Source: an uncultured Polaribacter sp. (GTDB taxonomy: Bacteria > Bacteroidota > Bacteroidia > Flavobacteriales > Flavobacteriaceae). From it: DNA of 35,342 nucleotides. Of this stretch, positions 7,308-14,925 are shown piece by piece. The stretch covers positions 1-35,342 of the forward strand of contig CAJQQH010000013.1 in assembly GCA_905480405.1 (NCBI GenBank), read 5' to 3'. A program made the translations under genes and the position numbers. How positions within the stretch are numbered: the first letter of the stretch is position 1; each line of letters begins with the position of its first letter. The notes beneath the pieces were generated by a model. The model saw only the letters and a list, made by a program, of their open reading frames with translations, had not been told where the DNA came from and did no database searches.

Positions 7308-8039
7308 TTAATTGACTAGAGAAATCTCTTTAATTCCGAAATCCTTTTCTAAATCATTTTCCAAGATTATTTTCAACCTACCATCTTCCTTAACTCCTCT
7401 AATGTATCCAGAAACTAGATTTGAGTCTGCAAGTTTAAACATGGACACTTTATTAAGTCTATACAGATTAGCCTCATAAAGTTTTTGTAGTTCAAAAAGA
7501 TTTTTTTCATTCAAAAAATTAAAATAAAATTTAATATCATTTACAATTTCAAAAAGTATTTCGTCAGTATTATAATGTTTACCGCTAATTTGTTTTATGG
7601 ATGAAGCGTTAGGTAAGTTATTGAACTCCGTTTGATTAACATTCAATCCAATTCCAATAATAATATTTTGTATCGAATTATTTTTAACAATATTTTCAAT
7701 TAATACTCCACACATTTTTAATCTTCCTGACATTATGTCGTTAGGCCATTTGACAGAAAGCTGAGGAATATTAAATTTATTTAATGATTTTTTTATAGCT
7801 AAACAAACAACCATGTTTATTGAAAACTGATTACTTAATTTAATTGTTGAATTATTAAGATATATGCTGCACATCAGGTTTTTAGAGGGTTCAGATTTCC
7901 ACTCCCCCCCCATTTGTCCTTTTCCTTTATGTTGAAACTCTGCTGTAACTATTGTATAATTTTCTAAAGTTTTTTTTAATAATAAATTCTTTAAATAATC
8001 ATTTGTTGAATCAATGGCACTAAGTTTGATTATATTCAT
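7308..8039 (-). CDS. birA: Biotin--[acetyl-CoA-carboxylase] ligase
   Basis: Attaches biotin to carboxylase carrier proteins. The protein is 243 residues from the ATG at 8039 and starts MNIIKLSAIDSTNDYL, the usual beginning of a catalytic-domain-only ligase. It therefore lacks the N-terminal DNA-binding domain of E. coli BirA. The ligase motif reads GKGQMGGEW (usual form GRGRxGRxW), followed by SVKWPNDI and CGVLIEN. A longer frame from 8072 would begin inside the predicted -7 box at 8072-8079 and is rejected. It is divergent from rsfS. Confidence 0.92.
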   Translation of the reverse strand: MNIIKLSAIDSTNDYLKNLLLKKTLENYTIVTAEFQHKGKGQMGGEWKSEPSKNLMCSIYLNNSTIKLSNQFSINMVVCLAIKKSLNKFNIPQLSVKWPNDIMSGRLKMCGVLIENIVKNNSIQNIIIGIGLNVNQTEFNNLPNASSIKQISGKHYNTDEILFEIVNDIKFYFNFLNEKNLFELQKLYEANLYRLNKVSMFKLADSNLVSGYIRGVKEDGRLKIILENDLEKDFGIKEISLVN

Positions 8040-8061
8040 ATAATTAAAGTAAAAAAAATAA

Positions 8062-8069
8062 TAACTTTG
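8062..8069 (+). promoter_or_regulatory. Bacteroidota -7 box for rsfS (and possibly ftsH onward)
   Basis: TAACTTTGC is a perfect TAnnTTTG match with the commonly following C, 19 bases upstream of the rsfS GTG. It faces the oppositely directed birA box at 8072-8079, with only 2 bp between them. Confidence 0.65.
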
Positions 8070-8071
8070 CA

Positions 8072-8079
8072 CAAATATA
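8072..8079 (-). promoter_or_regulatory. Bacteroidota -7 box for birA
   Basis: The minus strand reads TATATTTG, a perfect TAnnTTTG match, about 32 bases upstream of the birA ATG. The predicted birA transcription start lies inside the rsfS -7 box, so the two promoters overlap head-on. Confidence 0.55.
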
Positions 8080-8088
8080 AATCGATTA

Positions 8089-8460
8089 GTGGTTAAGAAA
8101 AAAAATAGTGATGATTCCTTAATTTACAGTATAATTGAGGCAATAGAAAACATTAAAGGCAAAGACATAAATATATTAGATCTTCGTGAGCTAGAAAATA
8201 CTGTTTGTGACTACTTTATTATTTGTGAAGGAAATTCAAACACACAGGTAAATGCGATTGTTGCTTCAATTCAAAAGCACGTTAGTAAGGAGCTTAAAGA
8301 TAAACCTTGGAATATTGAAGGAAATGATAATGGAGAATGGGTTTTAATGGATTACATTAATGTAGTTGTCCATGTTTTTCAAAAGCAAAAAAGGGAGTAT
8401 TATGATATAGAAAGCCTTTGGGGAGATGCTAAATTAACAAAAGTCAAATCAAAAGATTAA
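8089..8460 (+). CDS. rsfS: Ribosome silencing factor
   Basis: RsfS binds uL14 on the 50S subunit and blocks subunit joining when nutrients are low. The 123-residue protein shows the family's ENTVCDYFIICEG segment, the GEWVLMDYINVVVHVF core and the YYDIESLWGDA C-terminal motif. The apparent start is GTG at 8089, since no ATG is available upstream in frame between the -7 box and the conserved region. It lies 10 bases before ftsH, so the two are co-transcribed. Confidence 0.93.
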   Translation: MVKKKNSDDSLIYSIIEAIENIKGKDINILDLRELENTVCDYFIICEGNSNTQVNAIVASIQKHVSKELKDKPWNIEGNDNGEWVLMDYINVVVHVFQKQKREYYDIESLWGDAKLTKVKSKD

Positions 8461-8470
8461 AAAACAATAA

Positions 8471-10438
8471 ATGATCAACAAAAAAAATAACAAAAAAACC
8501 CCTAAAATTAATCCATTTTGGTATTATGGTGGAGTAATATTTTTATTCATATTATTCCAATCATTTTCTGGAGGACTAGCTTCGAATGAAGTCAATCAGA
8601 TTTCACCATCAAAGTTTTTTGAATATGTATCTCAAGGAGATGTAGAAAAAATTGATATTGTAAATAAAAGAGAAGTTAAAGTATATTTATCCGAAGAAGC
8701 TTCAACCCAAGATATTCACAAAGGAACAGTAAGTCCTTATTTTTCCTTATCAGGCCGTTCTGCAAATTACAGATTTGAGTTTGGAGATCTTCAAAACTTT
8801 GAAAACAATCTTAAGAAAAAAGAAGATGAAAACAATTTAAGTATTGATATTAATTACGTCACTGAACAAAATATTTGGGGAGATTTACTACTATCTATGC
8901 TTCCATTTGTAATAATAATTGGTATTTGGATTTTTATCATGCGAAAAATGTCATCCGGTGGATCTGGAGGAGGCGGACAAATCTTTAGTATTGGAAAATC
9001 AAAAGCTAAACTTTTCGATGAAAAAACTGATGTAAAAACTTCTTTTAAAGATGTTGCAGGTCTTGAAGGTGCCAAAGAAGAAGTACAAGAAATTGTTGAT
9101 TTTTTAAAGAACCCGTCTAAATACACATCTCTTGGTGGCAAGATTCCAAAAGGTGCTTTATTAGTTGGTGCTCCGGGAACTGGAAAAACATTACTAGCAA
9201 AAGCAGTTGCTGGAGAGGCTAAAGTTCCTTTTTTCTCTCTATCTGGTTCAGATTTTGTTGAAATGTTTGTAGGTGTTGGTGCTTCTAGAGTGCGTGATTT
9301 ATTTAAACAAGCAGCTCAAAAATCTCCATCAATTATTTTTATTGATGAGATTGATGCAATTGGTAGAGCTCGTGGAAAAAACAACATGACTGGTGGTAAT
9401 GATGAGCGTGAAAACACGTTAAATCAATTATTAACAGAAATGGATGGTTTTGGTACGGATACTAATGTAATTGTAATTGCTGCAACCAACAGAGCAGACG
9501 TTTTAGATAGCGCTTTAATGCGTGCAGGACGTTTTGATCGTCAAATTTACGTTGATTTACCAAACATAAACGAAAGAAAAGAAATTTTTGAAGTTCATAT
9601 TAAGCCATTAAAATTAGCTGATGATGTTAATGTTGAGTTTTTGGCTCAACAAACGCCAGGTTTTTCTGGTGCAGATATTGCAAATATGTGTAATGAATCT
9701 GCATTAATTGCAGCAAGAACAGGGAAAAAAGCTATTCATCATCAAGATTTTTTAGATGCTGTTGATAGAATTGTTGGTGGTTTAGAAAAGAAAAATAAAG
9801 TAATTACACCAAAGGAAAAGAAAGTTATTGCTTTTCATGAAGCTGGCCATGCAACTGTAAGTTGGATGTTAGAACATGCTGCACCTTTAGTAAAAGTTAC
9901 TATTGTGCCAAGAGGTCAATCTTTAGGAGCTGCTTGGTATTTGCCAGCAGAAAGAATGATTGTTCAAACTGAACAAATGTTAGATGAAATGTGTGCTACT
10001 ATGGGAGGTAGAGCTGCAGAAAAAATCATTTTTAATAAAATTTCAACAGGTGCTTTAAGCGATTTAGAAAAAGTTACAAAGCAGGCTAGAGCCATGGTTA
10101 CTGTCTATGGTTTAAATGAAGAGATTGGGAATGTTACTTATTATGATTCTTCAGGGAATGATTCATTTGTAAAGCCTTACAGTGAAGAAACTGGTAAAAA
10201 AATTGATAAAGAAATTTCTATTATAATAGAAACTCAATATCAAAGAGCTATCGAGTTGTTAAATAACAATAAAGAAAAACTTACTGTACTTGCAGATTTA
10301 TTATTAGAAAAAGAAGTTATCTTTAAAGATGATCTACAAAAAATATTCGGAAAAAGACCTTTTGACGAAGAAGTTGTAGAAGAAAAAGTAATTGATACAA
10401 AAGAAGAAATAGTAGAAGAAGATACTCCAAAAGAGTAA
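8471..10438 (+). CDS. ftsH: ATP-dependent zinc metalloprotease FtsH
   Basis: Membrane AAA+ protease that degrades misfolded and regulatory membrane proteins. The 655 residues comprise transmembrane helices at about 16-35 and 136-157 around a periplasmic domain, a glycine/serine linker, and the AAA domain with Walker A GAPGTGKT (about 233-240), Walker B IIFIDEID and the second region of homology (RAGRFDRQI). The zinc site HEAGH lies near residue 455. The C-terminus is a charged Glu/Lys tail. All catalytic residues are present. It is followed by the LUD and phospholipid genes; in E. coli FtsH controls lipid A and phospholipid balance, so the neighbourhood may be functional (inference). The AAA/protease half uses more CGT codons than flanking genes, as expected for high expression. 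Confidence 0.97.
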   Translation: MINKKNNKKTPKINPFWYYGGVIFLFILFQSFSGGLASNEVNQISPSKFFEYVSQGDVEKIDIVNKREVKVYLSEEASTQDIHKGTVSPYFSLSGRSANYRFEFGDLQNFENNLKKKEDENNLSIDINYVTEQNIWGDLLLSMLPFVIIIGIWIFIMRKMSSGGSGGGGQIFSIGKSKAKLFDEKTDVKTSFKDVAGLEGAKEEVQEIVDFLKNPSKYTSLGGKIPKGALLVGAPGTGKTLLAKAVAGEAKVPFFSLSGSDFVEMFVGVGASRVRDLFKQAAQKSPSIIFIDEIDAIGRARGKNNMTGGNDERENTLNQLLTEMDGFGTDTNVIVIAATNRADVLDSALMRAGRFDRQIYVDLPNINERKEIFEVHIKPLKLADDVNVEFLAQQTPGFSGADIANMCNESALIAARTGKKAIHHQDFLDAVDRIVGGLEKKNKVITPKEKKVIAFHEAGHATVSWMLEHAAPLVKVTIVPRGQSLGAAWYLPAERMIVQTEQMLDEMCATMGGRAAEKIIFNKISTGALSDLEKVTKQARAMVTVYGLNEEIGNVTYYDSSGNDSFVKPYSEETGKKIDKEISIIIETQYQRAIELLNNNKEKLTVLADLLLEKEVIFKDDLQKIFGKRPFDEEVVEEKVIDTKEEIVEEDTPKE

Positions 10439-10458
10439 TTAAAATCTTTAGTTTAGGA

Positions 10459-11043
10459 ATGAATTTTTTTAAAAAACTTTTTAACCTTTCTTCGAATGAA
10501 GAAAGGGAGATAAAAAAACAAGAAGTAAAATTATCTCTTGATGATTTGTTTGTTCATAATTTTTTAGAAAAAGGCGGTAAATTTTTATACTGCACTCAAA
10601 AAGAGGAAATTGCTGTTAACTTAAAGAAAATTTTATCAGAAAATAAGTGGGGTAAAATACATGTTTTAGACAAGAATTTAATTTCTTTTTTGAAAAATAA
10701 AGATGTAAAAGTTCTTAATAATTATCAGAGTGACACCCCAATATTTACTTCTTGTGAGCATTTAATTTCTGATAATGGAGATATTTTATTTTCTTCAAAA
10801 CAATTATCTAGTACAAAATTAATAGAATACCCAGAAAACTTTATTGTTTTTGCTAAAACAAGTCAGCTTGTAAAAGGCACAGGACAAGGTTTGACAGGTA
10901 TTAAAGTTAATTCTTCTGGAGTTTTACCGACAAATATATCTGCAATAAAATCATACGATTTATCAAATAATAACGATAATTTTTTAAACTATGGCAACAG
11001 TAATTCAAAAAACTTATATTTGCTGCTTTTAGAAGATTTATAA
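10459..11043 (+). CDS. LUD-domain (DUF162, LutC/YkgG-like) protein
   Basis: A 194-residue protein with the LUD fold pattern: a strand near LYCTQKEEIAVNL, a mid-region FTSCEHLISDNGDILFSSKQ, and the FVIFAKTSQLV and STKLIEYPENFIV strands toward the C-terminus. LUD proteins such as LutC act in lactate oxidation, but no lutA or lutB lies here. Stand-alone LUD proteins between ftsH and cdsA are a recurrent flavobacterial arrangement, from memory. It is spaced 20 bases after ftsH and 2 bases before cdsA, so it is in the same operon. The function in this context is unknown. Confidence 0.7.
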   Translation: MNFFKKLFNLSSNEEREIKKQEVKLSLDDLFVHNFLEKGGKFLYCTQKEEIAVNLKKILSENKWGKIHVLDKNLISFLKNKDVKVLNNYQSDTPIFTSCEHLISDNGDILFSSKQLSSTKLIEYPENFIVFAKTSQLVKGTGQGLTGIKVNSSGVLPTNISAIKSYDLSNNNDNFLNYGNSNSKNLYLLLLEDL

Positions 11044-11045
11044 AT

Positions 11046-11840
11046 ATGCGCAACCTTTTAAGAAGGAGTTTTTCAGGAATCATTTATGTCTTAGTTTTTA
11101 TAAGTTCTATCTTATTTTCAAAGGAGTCTTATTTAGGACTTATTACCTTATTTGGGTTTTTATGTATTTGGGAGTTCTCTAAAATAATTAAGCTTAAAGG
11201 CTTTGTTTCCTATCTTTTATTTGCACTTGTTTTATTTTTAAGTTACAAAAGACAAGATAGTATCGCAGTCATTGGTATTTTATCAATCACTATTATTTCC
11301 TCATTATTTTTAATAAGATTACTTGTTGCTAAAAAAGAAATATCTTTTAGTGATGAAAGAAATAAACTAGGGTTAATGTTAAGATACTTAATCTTTTCAA
11401 TGACCTTCTTAGCATTATTACCATTTTATGAGGACGATTATAATCCAGAATTAATTATTGGAATTTTAATTCTTATATGGGTAAATGATAGTTTTGCTTT
11501 ATTAGTTGGTAAAAATTTCGGAAAAAGAAAGTTATTTGTTTCTGTTTCTCCAAGAAAAACACAAGAAGGTTTTTTAGGGGGATTAGTTTTCGCGCTTTTA
11601 GCAGCCTATTTAATAAGTAATTACTACACAGTATTATCCACATTAAATTGGGTAATCATTGCTTCAATAGTATCTATTATAGGTACTCTAGGTGATTTAG
11701 TAGAATCGAAATACAAAAGATTTGCAAACATAAAGGACAGTGGAAATTTAATGCCTGGACATGGAGGTATTTTTGATAGATTAGATAGTTTGTTGTTTGC
11801 TGCTCCATTTGTATATTTGTACATTAACTATATAATATAA
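11046..11840 (+). CDS. cdsA: Phosphatidate cytidylyltransferase
   Basis: Makes CDP-diacylglycerol from CTP and phosphatidic acid at the inner membrane. The 264 residues form about seven or eight hydrophobic helices and carry the C-terminal CdsA signature, GDLVESKYKRFANIKD then PGHGGIFDRLDSL, plus the SPRKTQEGFLGG segment. Length is normal. It is 2 bases after the LUD gene and 2 bases before psd, giving a compact phospholipid block. No pss gene is visible, so phosphatidylserine synthase must be elsewhere. Confidence 0.95.
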   Translation: MRNLLRRSFSGIIYVLVFISSILFSKESYLGLITLFGFLCIWEFSKIIKLKGFVSYLLFALVLFLSYKRQDSIAVIGILSITIISSLFLIRLLVAKKEISFSDERNKLGLMLRYLIFSMTFLALLPFYEDDYNPELIIGILILIWVNDSFALLVGKNFGKRKLFVSVSPRKTQEGFLGGLVFALLAAYLISNYYTVLSTLNWVIIASIVSIIGTLGDLVESKYKRFANIKDSGNLMPGHGGIFDRLDSLLFAAPFVYLYINYII

Positions 11841-11842
11841 CT

Positions 11843-12499
11843 ATGATTCGTTTTCATAAAGAAGGATATAAAATTATTGTAATTACTTTTATTATTGCAA
11901 TTTCAGGAATTTTATTAGCTGATAACTTTGTTGATATTTATTGGTTACAAAAAGCCATACAGATTGTAATTTTAGCTTTTGTAGTTATTGTCCTTCAATT
12001 TTTTAGAAACCCAGCAAGAAACACTATTATTAGTGAAAATCACATAATAGCACCTGTAGATGGTAAAGTTGTGGTGATTGAAGAAGTAGAAGAGCCAGAA
12101 TATTTTAAAGATAAAAGATTGCAAGTGTCTATTTTTATGTCGCCAATAAATGTGCATGTTACTAGATATGCGATGAGTGGAATTATAAAATACAGTAAAT
12201 ATCATCCAGGTAAATATTTAGTTGCTTGGCACCCTAAAGCATCAACAGAAAATGAAAGAACAACTGTTGTTATAGAAAATTCTTTATTCGGAGAAGTTTT
12301 ATACAGACAAATTGCTGGAGCTTTGGCAAAAAGAATCGTAAATTATGCCAAAGAAAACGAAGAAGTTATTCAGGGTACAGATGCAGGTTTTATAAAATTT
12401 GGTTCTAGAGTAGATTTGTATCTTCCTTTAGGAACAAAAATTAATGTTAAAATAGGAGATAAAGTAAAAGGTGGAGTCCAAGTCATTGCAGAAAAATAA
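11843..12499 (+). CDS. psd: Phosphatidylserine decarboxylase proenzyme
   Basis: Converts phosphatidylserine to phosphatidylethanolamine using a pyruvoyl group made by self-cleavage. The 218-residue protein has two N-terminal hydrophobic segments (about 10-26 and 34-52) and the family motif FMSPINVHVTR. The cleavage site is FGSRVD, between Gly187 and Ser188, the short-form GS motif rather than the LGST of E. coli. It follows cdsA by 2 bases. The last 28 bases overlap the reading frame of the acyl-CoA-binding protein. Confidence 0.93.
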   Translation: MIRFHKEGYKIIVITFIIAISGILLADNFVDIYWLQKAIQIVILAFVVIVLQFFRNPARNTIISENHIIAPVDGKVVVIEEVEEPEYFKDKRLQVSIFMSPINVHVTRYAMSGIIKYSKYHPGKYLVAWHPKASTENERTTVVIENSLFGEVLYRQIAGALAKRIVNYAKENEEVIQGTDAGFIKFGSRVDLYLPLGTKINVKIGDKVKGGVQVIAEK

Positions 12500-12755
12500 T
12501 TTTGGAGAGTCAGATTTAGATAAAAAATTTCTTGAAGCTTTCAAGAAAATATCTAGACTAAAAAAAGCAGTTGCCCCTGACATTATGCTAAAATTTTACG
12601 CGTATTATAAACAAGCAAACTTTGGTAATAACTTCTCTTTTAATAGTGGTTTGGATGTAAGAAGTGCTTTTAAATTTAATGCTTGGATGCAATTAAATGG
12701 CATGACAGCAGAAGAAGCAAAAAGAGAATACATAGCATTGGCTAATAAATTTTAA
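12471..12755 (+). CDS. Acyl-CoA-binding protein (ACBP)
   Basis: A small helical protein of the ACBP family that binds long-chain acyl-CoA. The core starts at DLDKKFLEAF, and the ligand-binding FYAYYKQA (compare LYALYKQA) and KFNAWMQLNGMTAEEAKREYI match the family well. The start is uncertain: GTG at 12471 (94 residues) or TTG at 12486, both inside the end of psd in another frame, with no ATG before the conserved core. Such overlap implies translational coupling. A soluble acyl carrier in a phospholipid operon suggests that it supplies acyl groups or buffers acyl-CoA (inference). Confidence 0.85.
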   Translation: MESKSLQKNNFGESDLDKKFLEAFKKISRLKKAVAPDIMLKFYAYYKQANFGNNFSFNSGLDVRSAFKFNAWMQLNGMTAEEAKREYIALANKF

Positions 12756-12773
12756 TTAATAAAAATAAGGATC

Positions 12774-13397
12774 ATGAAAAGAGTATTTTTTATTTCGTTT
12801 TTAGTGATGGCAACAGCTTTTAATTTTTCTGCATGTAAATCAGAAGCTAAAAAAGACCAAGTTACAGCAGTTTCGAATAAAAGTTCTGCAGCTTTTTCAG
12901 TAAAAGATGCAAAGAACGAAATTAATTTTACAGCTTATAAAACTTCAGACAAAGTTGCAGTTGGTGGTCAATTTAAAAAGGTTGATGTTACTGCAGGTGG
13001 TGAAGGAAGTTCAGTAAAAGAAGCAATTAATAACACAGAATTCTCTATTCCAGTAAGTAGTATTTTTACAAAGGATTCAAGTAGAGATTTTAAAATTAGA
13101 AAATTCTTTTTTGGTATAATGGATAATACAAAATTACTTTCGGGTAAATTAATGTTAACTGATGATACAAATGGAACTGCAGAAATTAAAATGAATGGAG
13201 TTACAAAAAGTGTAGTATTTACTTATACAATTACTGGTAATGTTTTTAATATGAAAGCAACAATGGATGTAAATAATTGGGATGCTTCAGCAGCGTTAGC
13301 TTCTTTAAATAAAGCTTGTGAAGTTTTACATAAAGGAGCAGATGGAGTTTCTAAAACCTGGAATGATGTAGCTTTAGATATTACAACAACATTCTAG
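12774..13397 (+). CDS. YceI-family lipoprotein
   Basis: A 207-residue protein with a lipoprotein signal peptide ending NFSAC (Cys21) and a YceI-like lipocalin domain. YceI proteins bind long isoprenoid or polyprenol-type lipids in the periplasm. Here the domain includes NEINFTAYKTSDKVAVGGQF and a C-terminal MKATMDVNNWDAS segment. It follows ACBP by 18 bases and ends at a strong terminator, so it closes the phospholipid operon. AAGGA sits 4 bases before the ATG and could serve as one of the few Shine-Dalgarno-like sites in the window. Confidence 0.85.
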   Translation: MKRVFFISFLVMATAFNFSACKSEAKKDQVTAVSNKSSAAFSVKDAKNEINFTAYKTSDKVAVGGQFKKVDVTAGGEGSSVKEAINNTEFSIPVSSIFTKDSSRDFKIRKFFFGIMDNTKLLSGKLMLTDDTNGTAEIKMNGVTKSVVFTYTITGNVFNMKATMDVNNWDASAALASLNKACEVLHKGADGVSKTWNDVALDITTTF

Positions 13398-13440
13398 TAA
13401 AGAGTTTATTTGCCTAGCGCAAAAAAAAATATATCAAAAA

Positions 13441-13470
13441 AGGTAACAATTTTAATTTGTTGCCTTTTTT
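13441..13470. terminator. Bidirectional intrinsic terminator between the YceI gene and xdhC
   Basis: An 8-bp stem, GGTAACAA at 13442-13449 with TTGTTGCC at 13457-13464 (one G-U pair), encloses a 7-base loop and is followed by a T-run on the plus strand. On the minus strand the same stem is followed by TTTTTT. The xdhC stop codon (13452-13454) lies in the loop and the plus-strand T-run encodes its last lysines. Confidence 0.8.
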
Positions 13471-14411
13471 TTATTCCTTAATTGTATAACTTGAGCAGCA
13501 ATACTAATTGCAATTTCTTCAGGGGATTCACTTTTTATGTTTAAACCAATTGGTGCATAAACACTATTTAATTCTTCTTGTGTAAAGTTTTCTTTTAATA
13601 ATACTTCCCACATCGTTTGTAATTTTGCTTTACTACCTAAAACACCTAAAAAAGCACTCTTATCCTTAATTAACTTACTCAATAGCAATTTATCATCAGT
13701 ATAAGTGTTTGTCATGATAGCAATATAATTATTCTTACTTTCTGTAATATAATTGTTGATTAAATGATAGTTAATAATCATTTTTTCGTGAGCAAAATTA
13801 TTGTTCTCTAAAGTGTTTAGGTTTTCTCTGTTATCAAAAACAATAACATAAAAACCGAGTTTAATGAAAATTTCTGAAACTGCTAAGCCTACATGTCCAC
13901 CTCCAATAATATAAAGAGTTTCTTTATAATTAATTTGTTCATTAAAAAACCAATCTGTATTAGATTCTATCTTATATTCAAACTTGTCATTGATTAATTT
14001 ATTTGTAAAAGAGAAGGAAGTAGGAGAGAAGTGAATGGAACCTGTTTTATTATTTTTAAGCGAAGAAATAATTTCTTTAATAACAGGAACATCTTTTTTA
14101 TTTAATGGATGAAAAACAATAGTTTGTTTACCAGAACAAATCATACCAGAACCATCTTTTATTTTTCCTCTATGTATCTGTTTCTTTAAAAATATTGGGT
14201 TTTTTTCTTTTGACAAAAGTGTTTTTACCTCTTCAACTAAAGAAAATTCCATAATACCACCACCAACAGAACCAAAGATAAACCCATCTTCTGCAACTAA
14301 CATTTTAAAGCCTTTTCTTCCTGGTGAACTACCAGAATTTTCTATAACAGTTAGCAAATAAACCTTTTGGTTTTCTTGTAACTTCGTTAAAATATGTTGC
14401 CAAATCTTCAT
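13452..14411 (-). CDS. xdhC: XdhC/CoxI-family molybdenum cofactor maturation protein
   Basis: XdhC binds molybdopterin cofactor, promotes its sulfuration and delivers it to xanthine dehydrogenase. The 319-residue protein has an N-terminal CoxI domain (LTVIENSGSSPGRKGFKML, then GSVGGGIMEFSL) and a C-terminal Rossmann domain starting LYIIGGGHVGLAV. It overlaps the preceding small membrane-protein gene by 4 bases and is the last gene of the xdh operon. Its stop lies inside the loop of the terminator hairpin shared with the YceI gene. Confidence 0.9.
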   Translation of the reverse strand: MKIWQHILTKLQENQKVYLLTVIENSGSSPGRKGFKMLVAEDGFIFGSVGGGIMEFSLVEEVKTLLSKEKNPIFLKKQIHRGKIKDGSGMICSGKQTIVFHPLNKKDVPVIKEIISSLKNNKTGSIHFSPTSFSFTNKLINDKFEYKIESNTDWFFNEQINYKETLYIIGGGHVGLAVSEIFIKLGFYVIVFDNRENLNTLENNNFAHEKMIINYHLINNYITESKNNYIAIMTNTYTDDKLLLSKLIKDKSAFLGVLGSKAKLQTMWEVLLKENFTQEELNSVYAPIGLNIKSESPEEIAISIAAQVIQLRNKKKATN

Positions 14412-14905
14412 TTAAAAATAATTTCACTTAATGCATAATATATTGCCATAATTGCAGAGAAAATAGCACTCGCTAAAAAACGCCAATCAATTTTCATTTT
14501 ATTTTGAATGATATAATTTGCTATAATAGAAATAGGGATATTAACTAAAAACGATAAAAATGCTATCTCTAACAAATGACTATTGATATCATTATAATTA
14601 CCAGAAAATAGCTTGATAAAAGCTAAATGTCTAAAAATCCATAGTGGATTAAAGTAAAGAATAGCCAAACTTGTTTTAAATAACGTTTTTTTTATTCCTG
14701 AAAGTTGAGCTGTTTTTTTATCAATCCAAGTAAAATAATTTGGGATTTCAAAAGCATAAATTGTTGCACCAATTAATATTATTCCTAACAATCTATAAAT
14801 AGAAAATTCGTCTAATAAAAGTGCTGCAATAGTATCTCCTGAACTATAAATTATAGCGCCTTTTAGAATGTTTTGTTTGGTAAATTTCAATTTATGAGAA
14901 CTCAA
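14408..14905 (-). CDS. Small membrane protein, Mpv17/PMP22-like (tentative)
   Basis: A 165-residue protein with four hydrophobic segments (about 28-50, 73-95, 105-130 and 140-163). I do not recognise it from a named bacterial family. The pattern GDTIAALLLDEF, a glycine-containing helix, then FTWIDKK, and the closing WRFLASAIFSAIMAIYYALS, resembles eukaryotic Mpv17/PMP22 proteins (GD near the start, a Tyr/Trp-rich loop, a W..YLS-type end). It sits between xdhB (20 bases) and xdhC (4-base overlap), so it is co-expressed with xanthine dehydrogenase. It may move a purine, urate or small solute, or anchor the complex (inference). Confidence 0.5.
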   Translation of the reverse strand: MSSHKLKFTKQNILKGAIIYSSGDTIAALLLDEFSIYRLLGIILIGATIYAFEIPNYFTWIDKKTAQLSGIKKTLFKTSLAILYFNPLWIFRHLAFIKLFSGNYNDINSHLLEIAFLSFLVNIPISIIANYIIQNKMKIDWRFLASAIFSAIMAIYYALSEIIFK

Positions 14906-14925
14906 TTTTTAAAGTTAAATGCCAA

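Noticed and set aside
8040..8072. Longer birA start at 8072 with a hydrophobic YYFFYF segment
   Set aside because: The start codon lies inside the predicted -7 box and ahead of the transcription start.
8089..10438. A possible assembly chimera inside ftsH, since CGT arginine codons become common in its second half
   Set aside because: The frame runs intact through all FtsH domains, and the genes upstream (rsfS) and downstream (LUD, cdsA, psd) follow an expected flavobacterial order. High expression explains the codon change.
10459..11043. Lactate utilisation system based on the LUD protein
   Set aside because: No lutA/lutB-type partners or iron-sulfur motifs are near; the gene sits alone between ftsH and cdsA.
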